Below are positions 9,020 to 18,315 of a stretch of 41,844 nt of DNA, piece after piece. Both the position numbers and the translations under genes were made by a program. This DNA is from Phycicoccus flavus (lineage in GTDB: Bacteria; Actinomycetota; Actinomycetes; Actinomycetales; Dermatophilaceae). Under the pieces are notes generated by a model. That model was given only the letters and a program-made list of their open reading frames with translations. It was not told the origin of the DNA and ran no database searches. Numbering within the stretch: position 1 is the first letter of the stretch; each line of letters begins with the position of its first letter. The stretch is from the NCBI RefSeq assembly GCF_004025965.2, contig NZ_SAYU02000037.1, positions 1 to 41,844 on the forward strand, written 5' to 3'.

Positions 9020-10003
9020 TCAGCTCTCCTTCGACTCCACGAAGCCGCCGATGGGGTCGGGAAGCGCGTCATGGTGCAGTTCGGTCAGATCCACCCTGTA
9101 CGAGACGTCCGACAGAAGCGCGAAGTTGGGCACGACGGGTCCGACGAGATCGGGGGTCATCGCCGGGAAGTCGCCCTTCACGTCGTACGCGCGTGGTTGG
9201 GAGCGAAGGGCCCAGTAAGTCGGGTAGAGGTCAGCATCATCGTCGTCCCAGCCGAAACTTGCGAGCATGGCGTTGACCGCGACCTGGTGGCCGCCAGCGA
9301 TCGTCCGGACGTGCGCGACGACCTGCGGGAGCGTCCGCCCACCGTCCGGCGACGTTCTCGTGAGCTGGACCGAAAGGAGGCTGAGTGGCACCCCCCGCAG
9401 CGGCACCAGTTGGTCAAGCCCATGGATGACGTGCCGACGGCGTTCGCTGCTTGTCGTCTTAACCTCAATATGCACCGAGTCGAAGGTGAAGTCGTGTTCC
9501 TCCGACAGCGGTCCCTGCCAAGACGCAGTCGCCGGGCCCGCGCCGACCTGATGGATCAGGTACTCCAGGAAGAGGAGCTCTCCCAGGAGCCCAACCTCCT
9601 TCTCGGTGGTCAGCGCGCCACGACTCGCGAACACGTTCCTGTGGCGGGTCACCGCTGCGGCGACGGCCGCCGCCAGCGGCATCTTCTCGATCTGAAGCTC
9701 ATCGGCGACGGTCGCAAGAAGTCCGTACCCCCCATGAACGCTGCCTTCGACGCGGACGGTCAGCTCGGCAACTTCGTCATCGCCAGCCGAGACCGCGGCG
9801 AAGCCGACATTCCTCAGTTTCGCGACGTCCGGCTCGGGCGTGTCGTAGGGCGTCACCAGGGTGATGAGCCCGTTCTTCGGGTCGAGCTGGAGTCGGCAGG
9901 AGGGCTCGCCCTTGATGGGCAACACCATCGGTGCCCCGTTGCTCCACAACTCGTCGAGGGTTGTGAATGTCAGATGGCGTGCGTCGTCCGGCGTAATGGT
10001 CAT
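9020..10003 (-). CDS. PD-(D/E)XK motif nuclease, DUF4420 family (MzaD-like)
   Basis: A 327-residue protein. The nuclease core is visible as GLLGELLFLEYL (E142), EEHDFTF (D171) and a strand with VHIEVKTTS (E180-V-K182), the E/D...D...E-x-K arrangement of restriction-endonuclease-fold enzymes. DUF4420 proteins of this size regularly accompany Z1 helicases and GHKL ATPases. The frame is open to 10222, inside the preceding gene. The ATG at 10001-10003 is chosen because it lies 11 bases after that gene's stop, has GAGGACCGAAGAG upstream, and begins the conserved region. It is the likely DNA-cleaving subunit of the locus; target specificity is unknown. Confidence 0.88.
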   Translation of the reverse strand: MTITPDDARHLTFTTLDELWSNGAPMVLPIKGEPSCRLQLDPKNGLITLVTPYDTPEPDVAKLRNVGFAAVSAGDDEVAELTVRVEGSVHGGYGLLATVADELQIEKMPLAAAVAAAVTRHRNVFASRGALTTEKEVGLLGELLFLEYLIHQVGAGPATASWQGPLSEEHDFTFDSVHIEVKTTSSERRRHVIHGLDQLVPLRGVPLSLLSVQLTRTSPDGGRTLPQVVAHVRTIAGGHQVAVNAMLASFGWDDDDADLYPTYWALRSQPRAYDVKGDFPAMTPDLVGPVVPNFALLSDVSYRVDLTELHHDALPDPIGGFVESKES

Positions 10004-10014
10004 CTCTTCGGTCC

Positions 10015-11520
10015 TCACTCGCCGCGCATGTGCTCTTCGGTGGTTGCGGCCGCTCCAAGAACACTCTTCCAGAGCGCGATCTCGTCCTTGTCTCGCGAGC
10101 CGAGGATCTGGCCCTCGAATACGTGGTGGCTCAGCAGGTACAGCAACGCCTTGAGAACAGGGGCGTCGTTCAGGCTGCCACCGTCGGGTGCGAACAGGCT
10201 GCGGTAGCGACTGTTGAGCCACAGGGTCTTCCCCGGGTGGTCAACGTCGAGGAACTCTCCTGCAGGCATGCGCCTCCACTTGACGTTCACCGGGTCCCCG
10301 TCGATGAACGACAATTCGCTGCCGATCCGCTTCCGCACGGCAGGGGCAATGCCCTTGTCGGGCCTGATGGCGGGCCTACGTCGACGCTTGCGCTTGTTCG
10401 CGTCGGTGTAGATCGATTCGGCGTCCTGCAGGAAGGTCAGGAACGTGGTGCCGTCCGAGGCTTCGGCCTTGTTGATCGCGTCGTGGAAGACCGGCTCGAA
10501 CTTCAGCCCGCTCTTCTCTGGGTTCATGGTCACGAACGGTCCTATGGCGCCGGTGTCTTCGAGAACCACTCGGGCGAGCTGACGTGCGGGGGTCGGCGTC
10601 GCGGTGTCGGACCATCCGCCGATCTGCAGGAGGCGGTCGTTCCGGTAGATGTAGAACCCCTGGAACTGGTCCCCGGTCTTCCCGCCGATGCGGAAGCCCG
10701 TCACATCGGACTTGGCCGGCCAGACGTGGCAACGTAGTTTCACGCGGGTGTCGCCCGCCTTCGCCGTTAGGTCCTTCGGGTATTCGGGATGCCCCGACGT
10801 GGCGTAGCCGAACGGATCGATGGGCAGTATCGGTACGCCCGGGCCAGCGAACGCCTCGCCGAGCTCGTCGATCAGCACGTCGATTCGGAGCTGCTTGGCC
10901 GCGATCAGCCTGTGAAAGGTCACCCCGAGATGTGACCTGAGCGCTTCGTTGCGCGTCGACAGCCAACTACGTGCCTCGTCGTGACTCCGGCCGCGGTAGG
11001 CATTGCGGACATCCGTCCATACGATCGACGTCCCTTCCTCCGACCCGAGCAGGATCTGCCTGTCGGCAGCGCGCTCCGATGCGGCGTCGGCCGACAACAC
11101 CTCGCACGTGAAGTCCTTCGAGAAGTCCGCCCGCCGGATACGGCGCCCGATCGGGGTTGCGCCGTAGCTCGTGGACCAGACGGTCAGCACATCGCTATGG
11201 CCGAACGACGCTGCCTTCAGTCCCATCCCAAAGTGCCCGAGGTCGCGGTCGGAGTAGACGCGCTGGTGGCCGATCGTCATGGCGGCGTTGGCCGCGGCCG
11301 CGTCCATCCCCTTTCCGTTATCGATAACTTCGACCTGGCTGAGGCGATCGTTCTGAGTGAGGAGCCGGATGGTGACTCGCGATGCACCGGCGTCGATGCT
11401 GTTGTCGACCAGATCGGCGATCGCGGATTCGAGCGTGTGATTGGCCCCGAGACCCTTGACGAGCCCCGCGTCAGGAGCGAGCTTTATCCTCTCGACTACG
11501 TCGTCCTCGGCCCTCACCAC
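10015..11520 (-). CDS. GHKL (HSP90/MutL/MORC-like) ATPase
   Basis: A 501-residue protein with an N-terminal Bergerat-fold ATPase. Visible are ADLVDNSIDAGA (N40, Mg-coordinating box), VIDNGKGMD (D67-x-G-x-G) and GHFGMGLKAAS (95-105, flexible lid). A MutL-like transducer region follows, with MNPEKSGLKFEP carrying a Lys placed like the MutL/MORC catalytic lysine. A Lys/Arg-rich linker (about 395-402) precedes the C-terminal domain. Families of this kind (prokaryotic MORC relatives) dimerise on ATP and are predicted to clamp DNA in restriction systems. The start overlaps the DUF499 stop: GTG at 11520, or the second GTG at 11517 giving a GTGA overlap. Confidence 0.9.
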   Translation of the reverse strand: MVRAEDDVVERIKLAPDAGLVKGLGANHTLESAIADLVDNSIDAGASRVTIRLLTQNDRLSQVEVIDNGKGMDAAAANAAMTIGHQRVYSDRDLGHFGMGLKAASFGHSDVLTVWSTSYGATPIGRRIRRADFSKDFTCEVLSADAASERAADRQILLGSEEGTSIVWTDVRNAYRGRSHDEARSWLSTRNEALRSHLGVTFHRLIAAKQLRIDVLIDELGEAFAGPGVPILPIDPFGYATSGHPEYPKDLTAKAGDTRVKLRCHVWPAKSDVTGFRIGGKTGDQFQGFYIYRNDRLLQIGGWSDTATPTPARQLARVVLEDTGAIGPFVTMNPEKSGLKFEPVFHDAINKAEASDGTTFLTFLQDAESIYTDANKRKRRRRPAIRPDKGIAPAVRKRIGSELSFIDGDPVNVKWRRMPAGEFLDVDHPGKTLWLNSRYRSLFAPDGGSLNDAPVLKALLYLLSHHVFEGQILGSRDKDEIALWKSVLGAAATTEEHMRGE

Positions 11521-14500
11521 TCGACGTCCTCGAAGTCGCTCTTGTCGAATCCGAGAACTCGGCTGTTCTCCCGCACCGTTCGTGCCACGGCTTCCGAGAA
11601 TCCCTCGCTGTTCTCAGCACTCACTTCGAGGACGATTGAGACGTTCTCCGAGCCACGAGCGGACAAGATGTGCCGAACTACCTCGTCGATGACGTCGCGC
11701 AGCCTGCCTGCGATTGCGTCCGCATCCGACGCATCGACCTCGTAGCGCCCTTCGTATCGAGCGCGTTCGACGACGGACGAGTTGCTCGTGACGGGCTGCG
11801 AGTCAGCTGCTATTGCGGTCGCCGTAGGGCCGCTCGATGGGGGCACCTGCGTGTCCGGAGCTCCAGGCGAACTCGACTGGGCGGCGGACAGCTCGCGAGC
11901 ACGTTGGGCCGACGCGACATGGGGAGCGACGAGATAGGTGTCGTCCGTGACAGATATCGGCCCGTCCTCGATGGGAACCGTGAGGCGTTTGAAGTCACCC
12001 GACTCGGCGTCGTAGTCAACGGCAAGGGCGAAGCCGGTCTGAGGCCACGCGATATCCATCGCGACATCTTCGATGGCGCGGATCAGGACTTCCTTGTCGC
12101 GCAGCCGCGGCAGGTAGGGGTACTTCGTGTAATAGTCCCAGAGATCGCCGACCCGGATGCGTCCTTGGTTCCACACGCGGTGGAGCTTGGAGTCAAGATC
12201 GTGGCGGATCGTCGCCGGCGCGATCTCGACTCGGAGCACGTCTTCCTTGACGAGCTTCTTGCCGGTGCGGACTCCGAGGCGATCGTCGTCTCCGTCAGCT
12301 CGTACTACCGAGATGCTGAACGGTTCGTTCTCGCCCCGGTCGCGAGGATAGAGGGCCCAGATCCAGCTTGTGCCGATGCGCTGTGCGACGACCTTGTTGG
12401 TCTCGTCGACCTTCGCGCTCGCGAGCGCGACGCGCTGTTGGGTCAGGTCGAGGTGATCCTTGTCCGTGACCACGCTGCGCCAGGCCAAGTGTTGCCGGAC
12501 GACGGACTCTAGCTCGGCATATCGCTGCTCGTCGGCGGCCAGAAAGACCAGAGTGTTCCGCCGCTCGCGGCTTGCGCTTCCTCGATTTGCCACGACATCC
12601 CGTGCGAACCGGATGGCGCTCGAGTCGGTGTCCTTGTTCTTGTGGGTGAACTGCGGGTGCACGTAGACGAGTCTGACGGCTTCGGCTTCTGGGACGTCCG
12701 AGGCGTCGGTCGGGGCGACGATGGCCGCGGCGAAGTCGGCACCGGCCTGGCCTGCTTGCTTGAGTCGGGTCACGACCTCGGCCCACACATCTTCCTCGTG
12801 GAGGTTAGCAGCGCGCTCGTTGACGGTGCGATTCAGCGAAGGCTGCAGGTCGTACCAGTAACGAACACCCTCGGCAAAGAGGTACGTGGCCCGATCGCTT
12901 AGCATCTGGAGCGCCGACCCGAAGTTGCCGACCGTGTCGCCCGGCATCGCGACACCGAGGAAGATGTTGTTGCGCTCGATGCCCTTATGGGCACTCTGCA
13001 AGGTGGCCGCCGAACCGAGGAACGCAGAGCGTGCAATCCGTCGCGTCAGGCCCCGTTTGCCGAAAAGGGGGCGCTCGCGATCGATCTGGAACGGCAGGCT
13101 GTCGGTCCCGTCGACGTCAGAGTCGATGACGGAGCGCCATTGCACGTCGACGTACTGCGTCAGCTCGCCGACGACCTTGTCGGCCGCGATCGGGACGGAC
13201 CCGGGCATGATCAGCGGCGAGTCGTCCCCGGCGGCGTACAGCTCCTTGACCACTCCGCTCATGAGTCGGAGTACGCCACGCGTGCGTTGGAACCGCTCCA
13301 GAGTGGCCCAGTCCTCGTAGAGGCGTGCGAAGAGCTCAGGATGGATCGGGTACGCCGAGCGAATCTTCTGCTCGTATGCGTCCTCGGTCGTTTCGCGCGG
13401 GAACTCTCCCTGGTGCTCGCGATAGAAGGTCACGAACTTGCGGGCAGTCGCTGCCACTTGCCGGAAGGCCTGCGCGTCCGGCTGCTCGAAGAGCCGGCGT
13501 CGCACGATTTCGAACGACTCCTGGGCCGAAGCCGGATGCCACTGGTGAGCCACGCGGCCGACGACGTGTTCGAGTCGGCGCAGCGCGGCCCGCCCCCGTT
13601 CTCCACCGGTCTCAAGATCGGATGCAACGGACTCCGCGGCTGTTCCGTCAGCCTCGCGCCGGACGTCGCTCGCCGGGATCGAGACCAGGAGGAGCGCGCC
13701 GGGTGTCGCCGCGACCGCCTCTGTCAGCAGCTGAGCGAAGGTGAACTGGGTCTCGAACGTGCCACCGGGCAGGTCGTCGTCCCCGAGTTGGCGCGCGTAG
13801 GCAACCCACTCATCGATGAGGATGACGCAGGGCGAGTATTGAGCCAGGAGGTCACGCAGGTGGTCGCCGGGGCTGGTGCTGGTGGCATCTGACTCCGCGA
13901 CGAGGTCGAACGCCTCCCGTCCGCCAAGCTGTCGCGCAATCTCGCCCCAGAGCGTCCGCACGGTCAGCCCGTCACGCTGCCGAGCCTGCCCTGCAGCGAT
14001 TTCGTTGCCGACCACGGCGACCCTGCGGATCGTGCGGTCACCGTCAGCAAGCCCGGCCGTGTGGAGGATCTCCTGGAACTCCTGCGGCAGCTCAGCAGCC
14101 GGAACTGACGAGAACAATTGCCAGACCGCAAGCATCGAGTGCGTCTTGCCGCCACCGAACGTGGTCTGAAGGTTGATCACTGGTGCCGCGGCGGCGGCAC
14201 CGGCGACGCGGTTCGCTGCTTGGGTGAGGAGGTCCTTCAGCCCGGCCGTGAGGAATGTCCGCCGGAAGAACTCGACCGGGTCAGAGTATTCCGCCGAGGT
14301 CGTACCGGTGTCATGTGCCACCGAGTGAAGGTTGGCTGCGAACTCGGATTCCTTGAACCGTCCGCTGAGGACATCCGGATGGGGTTTGAGCACGTCGCGC
14401 CACGGTGTTAGCTCGACATCGCCGAGGCCGAAGATCGAGGTGCTCTCCCGGACGTCTCGCCGGGTCTCGGCCTCGATCTGGGCACGCTGTAGGTCGGTGC

Positions 14501-14921
14501 GCTCGGCCTTGATCCGGTCGGCTGCGCCCGGTTGGTCTGCTGCTCGCAGGAGCCGCTCGGCGGTGTCGAGTGCGCGGTAGGTGTCGTCGAAGTTGAAGGG
14601 CGCGCCGTGCGCTGCACGGTTCCGGATGTCACGGAGTTCGCCAGCCAGGTTCTGTTCGGCCCTAGATAGCGCAGACGAGAACGGGAAGCCAATGGCGCCG
14701 AGGCGCTCGGTCATGACCCGGAGTTGCATTGACAGATCCGTCGGCACGTACAGGGAGCCGACCTTGTCGTTTCCCTTCTGCTCGTCGAGCACCCTCAGGA
14801 TCGCTGGCCACTCGGCGCCAGCAGGCACGTATGGCGCGAGTTGACGGGCGACGAACGGGCCGAGGGCCTCGGCAGTAGTTTCGAGTGCGCGTGAAACGCG
14901 CTCGCGGTTGCTGACAGCCAT
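11514..14921 (-). CDS. DUF499 AAA+ ATPase with N-terminal Swt1-type HEPN domain
   Basis: An 1135-residue predicted ATPase (COG1483/DUF499). Residues about 1-130 form a helical Swt1-like HEPN domain with RNRAAH (100-105), matching the R-x4-6-H motif of HEPN RNases. The ATPase core has Walker A TTFGGGKTHS (GKT at 258-260) and Walker B CVILIDEW (365-372). The long C-terminal half is helicase-accessory-like, ending in a small alpha/beta domain. DUF499 proteins usually occur beside DUF1156 methylases, as here. The ATG follows AGGAGG by six bases, 11 bases after the methylase stop. It probably acts as the motor or sensor of the methylase module. Whether the HEPN domain cleaves RNA cannot be told from sequence. 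Confidence 0.9.
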   Translation of the reverse strand: MAVSNRERVSRALETTAEALGPFVARQLAPYVPAGAEWPAILRVLDEQKGNDKVGSLYVPTDLSMQLRVMTERLGAIGFPFSSALSRAEQNLAGELRDIRNRAAHGAPFNFDDTYRALDTAERLLRAADQPGAADRIKAERTDLQRAQIEAETRRDVRESTSIFGLGDVELTPWRDVLKPHPDVLSGRFKESEFAANLHSVAHDTGTTSAEYSDPVEFFRRTFLTAGLKDLLTQAANRVAGAAAAAPVINLQTTFGGGKTHSMLAVWQLFSSVPAAELPQEFQEILHTAGLADGDRTIRRVAVVGNEIAAGQARQRDGLTVRTLWGEIARQLGGREAFDLVAESDATSTSPGDHLRDLLAQYSPCVILIDEWVAYARQLGDDDLPGGTFETQFTFAQLLTEAVAATPGALLLVSIPASDVRREADGTAAESVASDLETGGERGRAALRRLEHVVGRVAHQWHPASAQESFEIVRRRLFEQPDAQAFRQVAATARKFVTFYREHQGEFPRETTEDAYEQKIRSAYPIHPELFARLYEDWATLERFQRTRGVLRLMSGVVKELYAAGDDSPLIMPGSVPIAADKVVGELTQYVDVQWRSVIDSDVDGTDSLPFQIDRERPLFGKRGLTRRIARSAFLGSAATLQSAHKGIERNNIFLGVAMPGDTVGNFGSALQMLSDRATYLFAEGVRYWYDLQPSLNRTVNERAANLHEEDVWAEVVTRLKQAGQAGADFAAAIVAPTDASDVPEAEAVRLVYVHPQFTHKNKDTDSSAIRFARDVVANRGSASRERRNTLVFLAADEQRYAELESVVRQHLAWRSVVTDKDHLDLTQQRVALASAKVDETNKVVAQRIGTSWIWALYPRDRGENEPFSISVVRADGDDDRLGVRTGKKLVKEDVLRVEIAPATIRHDLDSKLHRVWNQGRIRVGDLWDYYTKYPYLPRLRDKEVLIRAIEDVAMDIAWPQTGFALAVDYDAESGDFKRLTVPIEDGPISVTDDTYLVAPHVASAQRARELSAAQSSSPGAPDTQVPPSSGPTATAIAADSQPVTSNSSVVERARYEGRYEVDASDADAIAGRLRDVIDEVVRHILSARGSENVSIVLEVSAENSEGFSEAVARTVRENSRVLGFDKSDFEDVEW

Positions 14922-14932
14922 GGAGCGCCTCC

Positions 14933-17683
14933 TCAGTCGCCGAGTTCGTCGTCAAGAGCAAGCATGGCCTGCTCAGTCGCCCTTGGTGCCGCACTCGCGT
15001 GGGCTCTCGCTGCGGCTGTGACCTCGGGCCAGGAGGTGACGAGTGCGTTGAACATGCCGGCGACCTGGACCATCGACCGTTTCTCTGCGAGAGAGAACAC
15101 GAGGTAAGCCAACTCCTTCACTGCCTCGACATCGACCCTCGCTGACGCGCCGTCGAGGATCCGGCCAGCCTCTGCTAGTCCGCTCTCGTCCAGGGCCTTC
15201 GCCAAGTGCATGGCGATCTCCCAGAGCGTGATGTGTTCGTCGCGCTCGGGCCGGTAGGCCGTTGGGAGTTCCGCGGTGGTCAGCAGACGCACCTCGCCTG
15301 CCTTGGCGTACACGGCCCCAGACCGGTCAAGCCCCGCGACGGACGTGTTGTATGCCGCGGCAAGTGTCTCAGCTCCGCCATACGCCGCCTTGTCGAACCC
15401 GTGAGTCTCGAACCACTTCACGCACCAGCGTGTGTCTTTGTCGAAGTCACCCTCCTGATCGGACAGCACCTCGGCGAGGACCGAGTTGATCAACCGCAGA
15501 GCCTCCCGCACCGAGACACTGGACCCAGCTGGCTCGACGACTCGTGCGTACCTTGAGAACAGCGCCATGCCCGGCCCAATGGCCGCCTGAGCAAGGTCTA
15601 CGGGTGCGATCGCAGCGCGCTGAAGGTCTGCGAGCGCCGGCGGCAGCTCGTCACGAAGCAGATCCAAGTAGCCGCGTCGATCGATAACTGGTGCATCCTC
15701 GGGGCGCGGCCGCAGCGATAGCACGATGGATGACGCGAGCGCGTTGGAGTCGATACTCCTCATGCGGTTGCCGAGTTCGCTTCGCATGGGCCAGGTTGAG
15801 GTGATGACCCAACCGGACCGGACCATTCCCTCCAGGAGGGTCTCCCAGCCTGTGGAGGCATCGCCACCTGCCTCAGACTCCGTTTGCTTGAACGCGTAAT
15901 AGACGGTGATCGGGAATCGAGAGTCCGCCGTCGCACAGACCCTGGAGAAGACGGAGCGGAAGCCGTTCTCGAAGAATGCCTTAGCGCCCGCCGGCCCGTC
16001 GTGGCGGAACGGGTTAGCAACCAGCTCCTCGTCTTTCGGCACGAGAAGTGTCGAAAGCAACTCAGGATAGATCGAGCGGAGGGAGCGTCGTAGCCAGACA
16101 TAAAAGAAGTCGGACAGATCTGAGTAGTCGATGTTGTCGTAGTACGGCGGGTCCGTTGAAACGACCACACCGTCGTACGACCTCGATGCCGCATCGGCCT
16201 GAGCGACGGTTCCAGCACCCGCGGGCACCAAGGATTCCAGGGACTTCGCCACCCACGTCCACTGGTCGCGCATGTTGCCCGACGACGACGACAGCGGGTT
16301 CGCCTCGCAATAGTCCCAAACCATGGGGATCGCCTGCCGCGAGAACAGGTGCCCGATGCCCTCGTTCTTGATGTCCGAGCGCCATGCGCAGAGGGCGTTG
16401 TGGTAGTCCGTGGCCTTCGAGACGCCAAATCCGAGGAACGTCGCAACCGCATCGGCGTAACCGGCAGTCCCGCCGTCGGCGATCACCTTCTCGCGAGCCA
16501 AAGCAACCATGTCGCTGAATGTGACGAGGGCGTGCAACTGTCGGGAGGTGAACAGGTCTGCCCACTTCTTGAATCCGTATGCCTGAACTCGGAACCCAAG
16601 CGCTTGGTCCGGGAGAGACGCGGCCGGGGCGTCGCGCGGCGCAGCAACCTCGTCAGCGATCTCAGCGTGTTTGGTCGAGGGTGCGAGATAGACGCGCTGG
16701 CGGTCGCCCTCAGCCACGATAGCCATCAGTCGACGGCCAAGCCCGCCTGCCGCGGCCATCGCCCGGACAACCTTCAGGTCAGTCGCAGAACCGCAGGCAA
16801 CGCATACCGCGCCTTGCCGGCCAACCGTTCCATCCTTGTCGCTCGCTGGTGCAAAGCGACTGTCGGTGCCGATGCTGAATTCAACACGCTTGCCTGAGGG
16901 GTGTGTCTGGTCTGCAACGACCGACGGCACCACATAGGCCTGCTTGCCACGCTTCTTCCCCAGCCACCATGATCTTGCGAGCGGCATCTCAACGCCGCAA
17001 GCGGGGTTTGGGCACGTGATTGTGCGCGCCCAGAGCCACGCGATGACCGTCTTGCCGTCCGCCTGCGGATAGAGCGGCCCGAGTCCCTCTTCAGCCAGGT
17101 CGCGCATCCACTGGCCGTACGCGCGCACGTCGGCCGCAAGACCCTCCGCACCCTTCCAGTTCCGAATCTCGGCTTCCGCGAGACCTGGGAAGACTGGCGG
17201 TTGATCCCTGAACTGCGCAGGGATCTCGATTAGAGCCTTGTTGATCAGGACTGCGACTGGGTTGAGGTCGGAAGCCTGAACGTCCAGACCAAGTCTCTGC
17301 GCTTCAAGGGGGATCGTCCCGCCGCCGGCGAAAGGATCCAGAATCGTCGGCGGTGCCCCACCAGTTGACTTCAAGATCTCGGCGTGTGCTTCAGCGAGCA
17401 ACTTTTCATCGCGGACGTTGTCCCAGTCAGCGAGTCGCTCGACGATCTCGTGCAGGCGTTCGCGCTCGCGCCTCTGGTCATCTTCGCTTGCGAACTCCTC
17501 CGGGCACGCGCTCGGATCATCAACGAGCTGGGCAAACAGCACCGCACGGGCGGCGGCCAACGGACGGCGAGCCCACCAAAGGTGGAGGGTCGAGGGGTGG
17601 CCGTGGCGTATGGACTTCTCCCTCGCCGCCTGCTTGTTGATCGCCTCCAGCGGTAGCGATACCTCGATGAGCTTGCGCTTCAA
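14933..17683 (-). CDS. DUF1156 DNA methyltransferase with Zn ribbon (adenine-specific type)
   Basis: A 916-residue COG1743-type DNA methylase. The N-terminal DUF1156 segment has the hallmark HLWWARRPLAAAR (34-46). The SAM site is DPFAGGGTIPLEA (116-128) and the catalytic motif IV is TDPPYYDNI (510-518), a D-P-P-Y signature of amino-methyltransferases (N6-adenine or N4-cytosine). A Zn ribbon is formed by C224, C229, C294 and C297. Translation starts at TTG 17683, preceded by GAGGG at good spacing. It heads the five-gene operon. By analogy it marks self DNA so that the partner nuclease and ATPases discriminate invaders. The recognition sequence is unknown. Confidence 0.92.
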   Translation of the reverse strand: MKRKLIEVSLPLEAINKQAAREKSIRHGHPSTLHLWWARRPLAAARAVLFAQLVDDPSACPEEFASEDDQRRERERLHEIVERLADWDNVRDEKLLAEAHAEILKSTGGAPPTILDPFAGGGTIPLEAQRLGLDVQASDLNPVAVLINKALIEIPAQFRDQPPVFPGLAEAEIRNWKGAEGLAADVRAYGQWMRDLAEEGLGPLYPQADGKTVIAWLWARTITCPNPACGVEMPLARSWWLGKKRGKQAYVVPSVVADQTHPSGKRVEFSIGTDSRFAPASDKDGTVGRQGAVCVACGSATDLKVVRAMAAAGGLGRRLMAIVAEGDRQRVYLAPSTKHAEIADEVAAPRDAPAASLPDQALGFRVQAYGFKKWADLFTSRQLHALVTFSDMVALAREKVIADGGTAGYADAVATFLGFGVSKATDYHNALCAWRSDIKNEGIGHLFSRQAIPMVWDYCEANPLSSSSGNMRDQWTWVAKSLESLVPAGAGTVAQADAASRSYDGVVVSTDPPYYDNIDYSDLSDFFYVWLRRSLRSIYPELLSTLLVPKDEELVANPFRHDGPAGAKAFFENGFRSVFSRVCATADSRFPITVYYAFKQTESEAGGDASTGWETLLEGMVRSGWVITSTWPMRSELGNRMRSIDSNALASSIVLSLRPRPEDAPVIDRRGYLDLLRDELPPALADLQRAAIAPVDLAQAAIGPGMALFSRYARVVEPAGSSVSVREALRLINSVLAEVLSDQEGDFDKDTRWCVKWFETHGFDKAAYGGAETLAAAYNTSVAGLDRSGAVYAKAGEVRLLTTAELPTAYRPERDEHITLWEIAMHLAKALDESGLAEAGRILDGASARVDVEAVKELAYLVFSLAEKRSMVQVAGMFNALVTSWPEVTAAARAHASAAPRATEQAMLALDDELGD

Positions 17684-17761
17684 CCTGTTCCCTCGACTCG
17701 AACCGGGTGCTGAGCCGGCTGGCTCCTAGACATGGGTACCAGAGAAGCCCGACAGAACCCG

Positions 17762-18175
17762 TTACGCCCCGGGATGACCAGATCGAGCAGCAGCCTCGAC
17801 GAGATCCGTCGCGCGCTCCGGGTCCTCATGCTCCCAGATCCGGAGCACGGTCCACCCCATTCCGACGAGATGCGCGTCGGTTTCTCGGTCGCGTTCGACG
17901 TTGCGGGCGAGCTTCGCGGCCCACCAGGCGGCGTTGGCCTTGGGTGCGGTCTTGTGCTCGGGGCAGCCGTGCCAGAAGCAGCCGTCGACGAACACGGCGA
18001 CCTTCTGCCGGGGGAACACGATGTCTGCCCGTCGGCGCGGGAGTCCCGGCAGCACTGCATCCACCCGGTAGCGCAACCCGCGTGCGTGCAGGAGTCGGCG
18101 CAATGACCACTCGGCGGCCGTGTCGCGCGTTCGTTGGCGAGACATCCGCTGAGAGGTACTCGGATCCGTGGGCAC
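17762..18175 (-). CDS. vsr: Very short patch repair (Vsr) endonuclease
   Basis: A protein of about 137 residues with the Vsr family order: STSQRMSRQRTRDT at the N terminus, LRRLLHARGLRYRVD, the catalytic region RRADIVFPRQKVAVFVDGC (Asp plus strand), FWHGCPEH, and the C-terminal WTVLRIWEHE. Vsr nicks 5' of T in T:G mismatches formed by deamination of m5C. It fits its divergent neighbour, a cytosine-5 methyltransferase. Two in-frame GTG codons compete (18181 and 18175); the second lies eight bases from GAGAG and was chosen. It precedes the DUF1156 gene by 78 bases in the same direction and may share its transcript. Vsr-like nucleases also occur in MutL/MORC restriction loci, so a restriction role is possible. 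Confidence 0.9.
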   Translation of the reverse strand: MPTDPSTSQRMSRQRTRDTAAEWSLRRLLHARGLRYRVDAVLPGLPRRRADIVFPRQKVAVFVDGCFWHGCPEHKTAPKANAAWWAAKLARNVERDRETDAHLVGMGWTVLRIWEHEDPERATDLVEAAARSGHPGA

Positions 18176-18315
18176 GTCCACAGCTCTCAACTGTCCCAGA
18201 ACCGCGACCCGGACTTCGAGCCCACGCCTTGTCGCGGCTGGCGGGTACGGTGTCGCCGGCGAGTCCTGCCGAGCTCGCCGCAAAGTGTCGTACGGGCCGG
18301 CTAGAGTGCCGTGTC
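18176..18315. promoter_or_regulatory. Divergent intergenic region between vsr and the m5C methyltransferase
   Basis: These 140 bases separate two oppositely oriented starts and must hold both promoters. On the plus strand a TAGAGT (18302-18307) sits eight bases before the methyltransferase ATG, with no ribosome binding site. That is the layout of a leaderless actinobacterial transcript. No clear -35 partner is seen. Confidence 0.4.

Noticed and set aside
6060-17683. BREX or DISARM assignment of the methylase-ATPase-helicase operon
   Set aside because: No PglZ-type phosphatase, PglX, Lon-like BrxL, DrmA, DrmB or PLD gene is present; Z1, DUF4420 and GHKL point to the MutL/MORC-type family instead.
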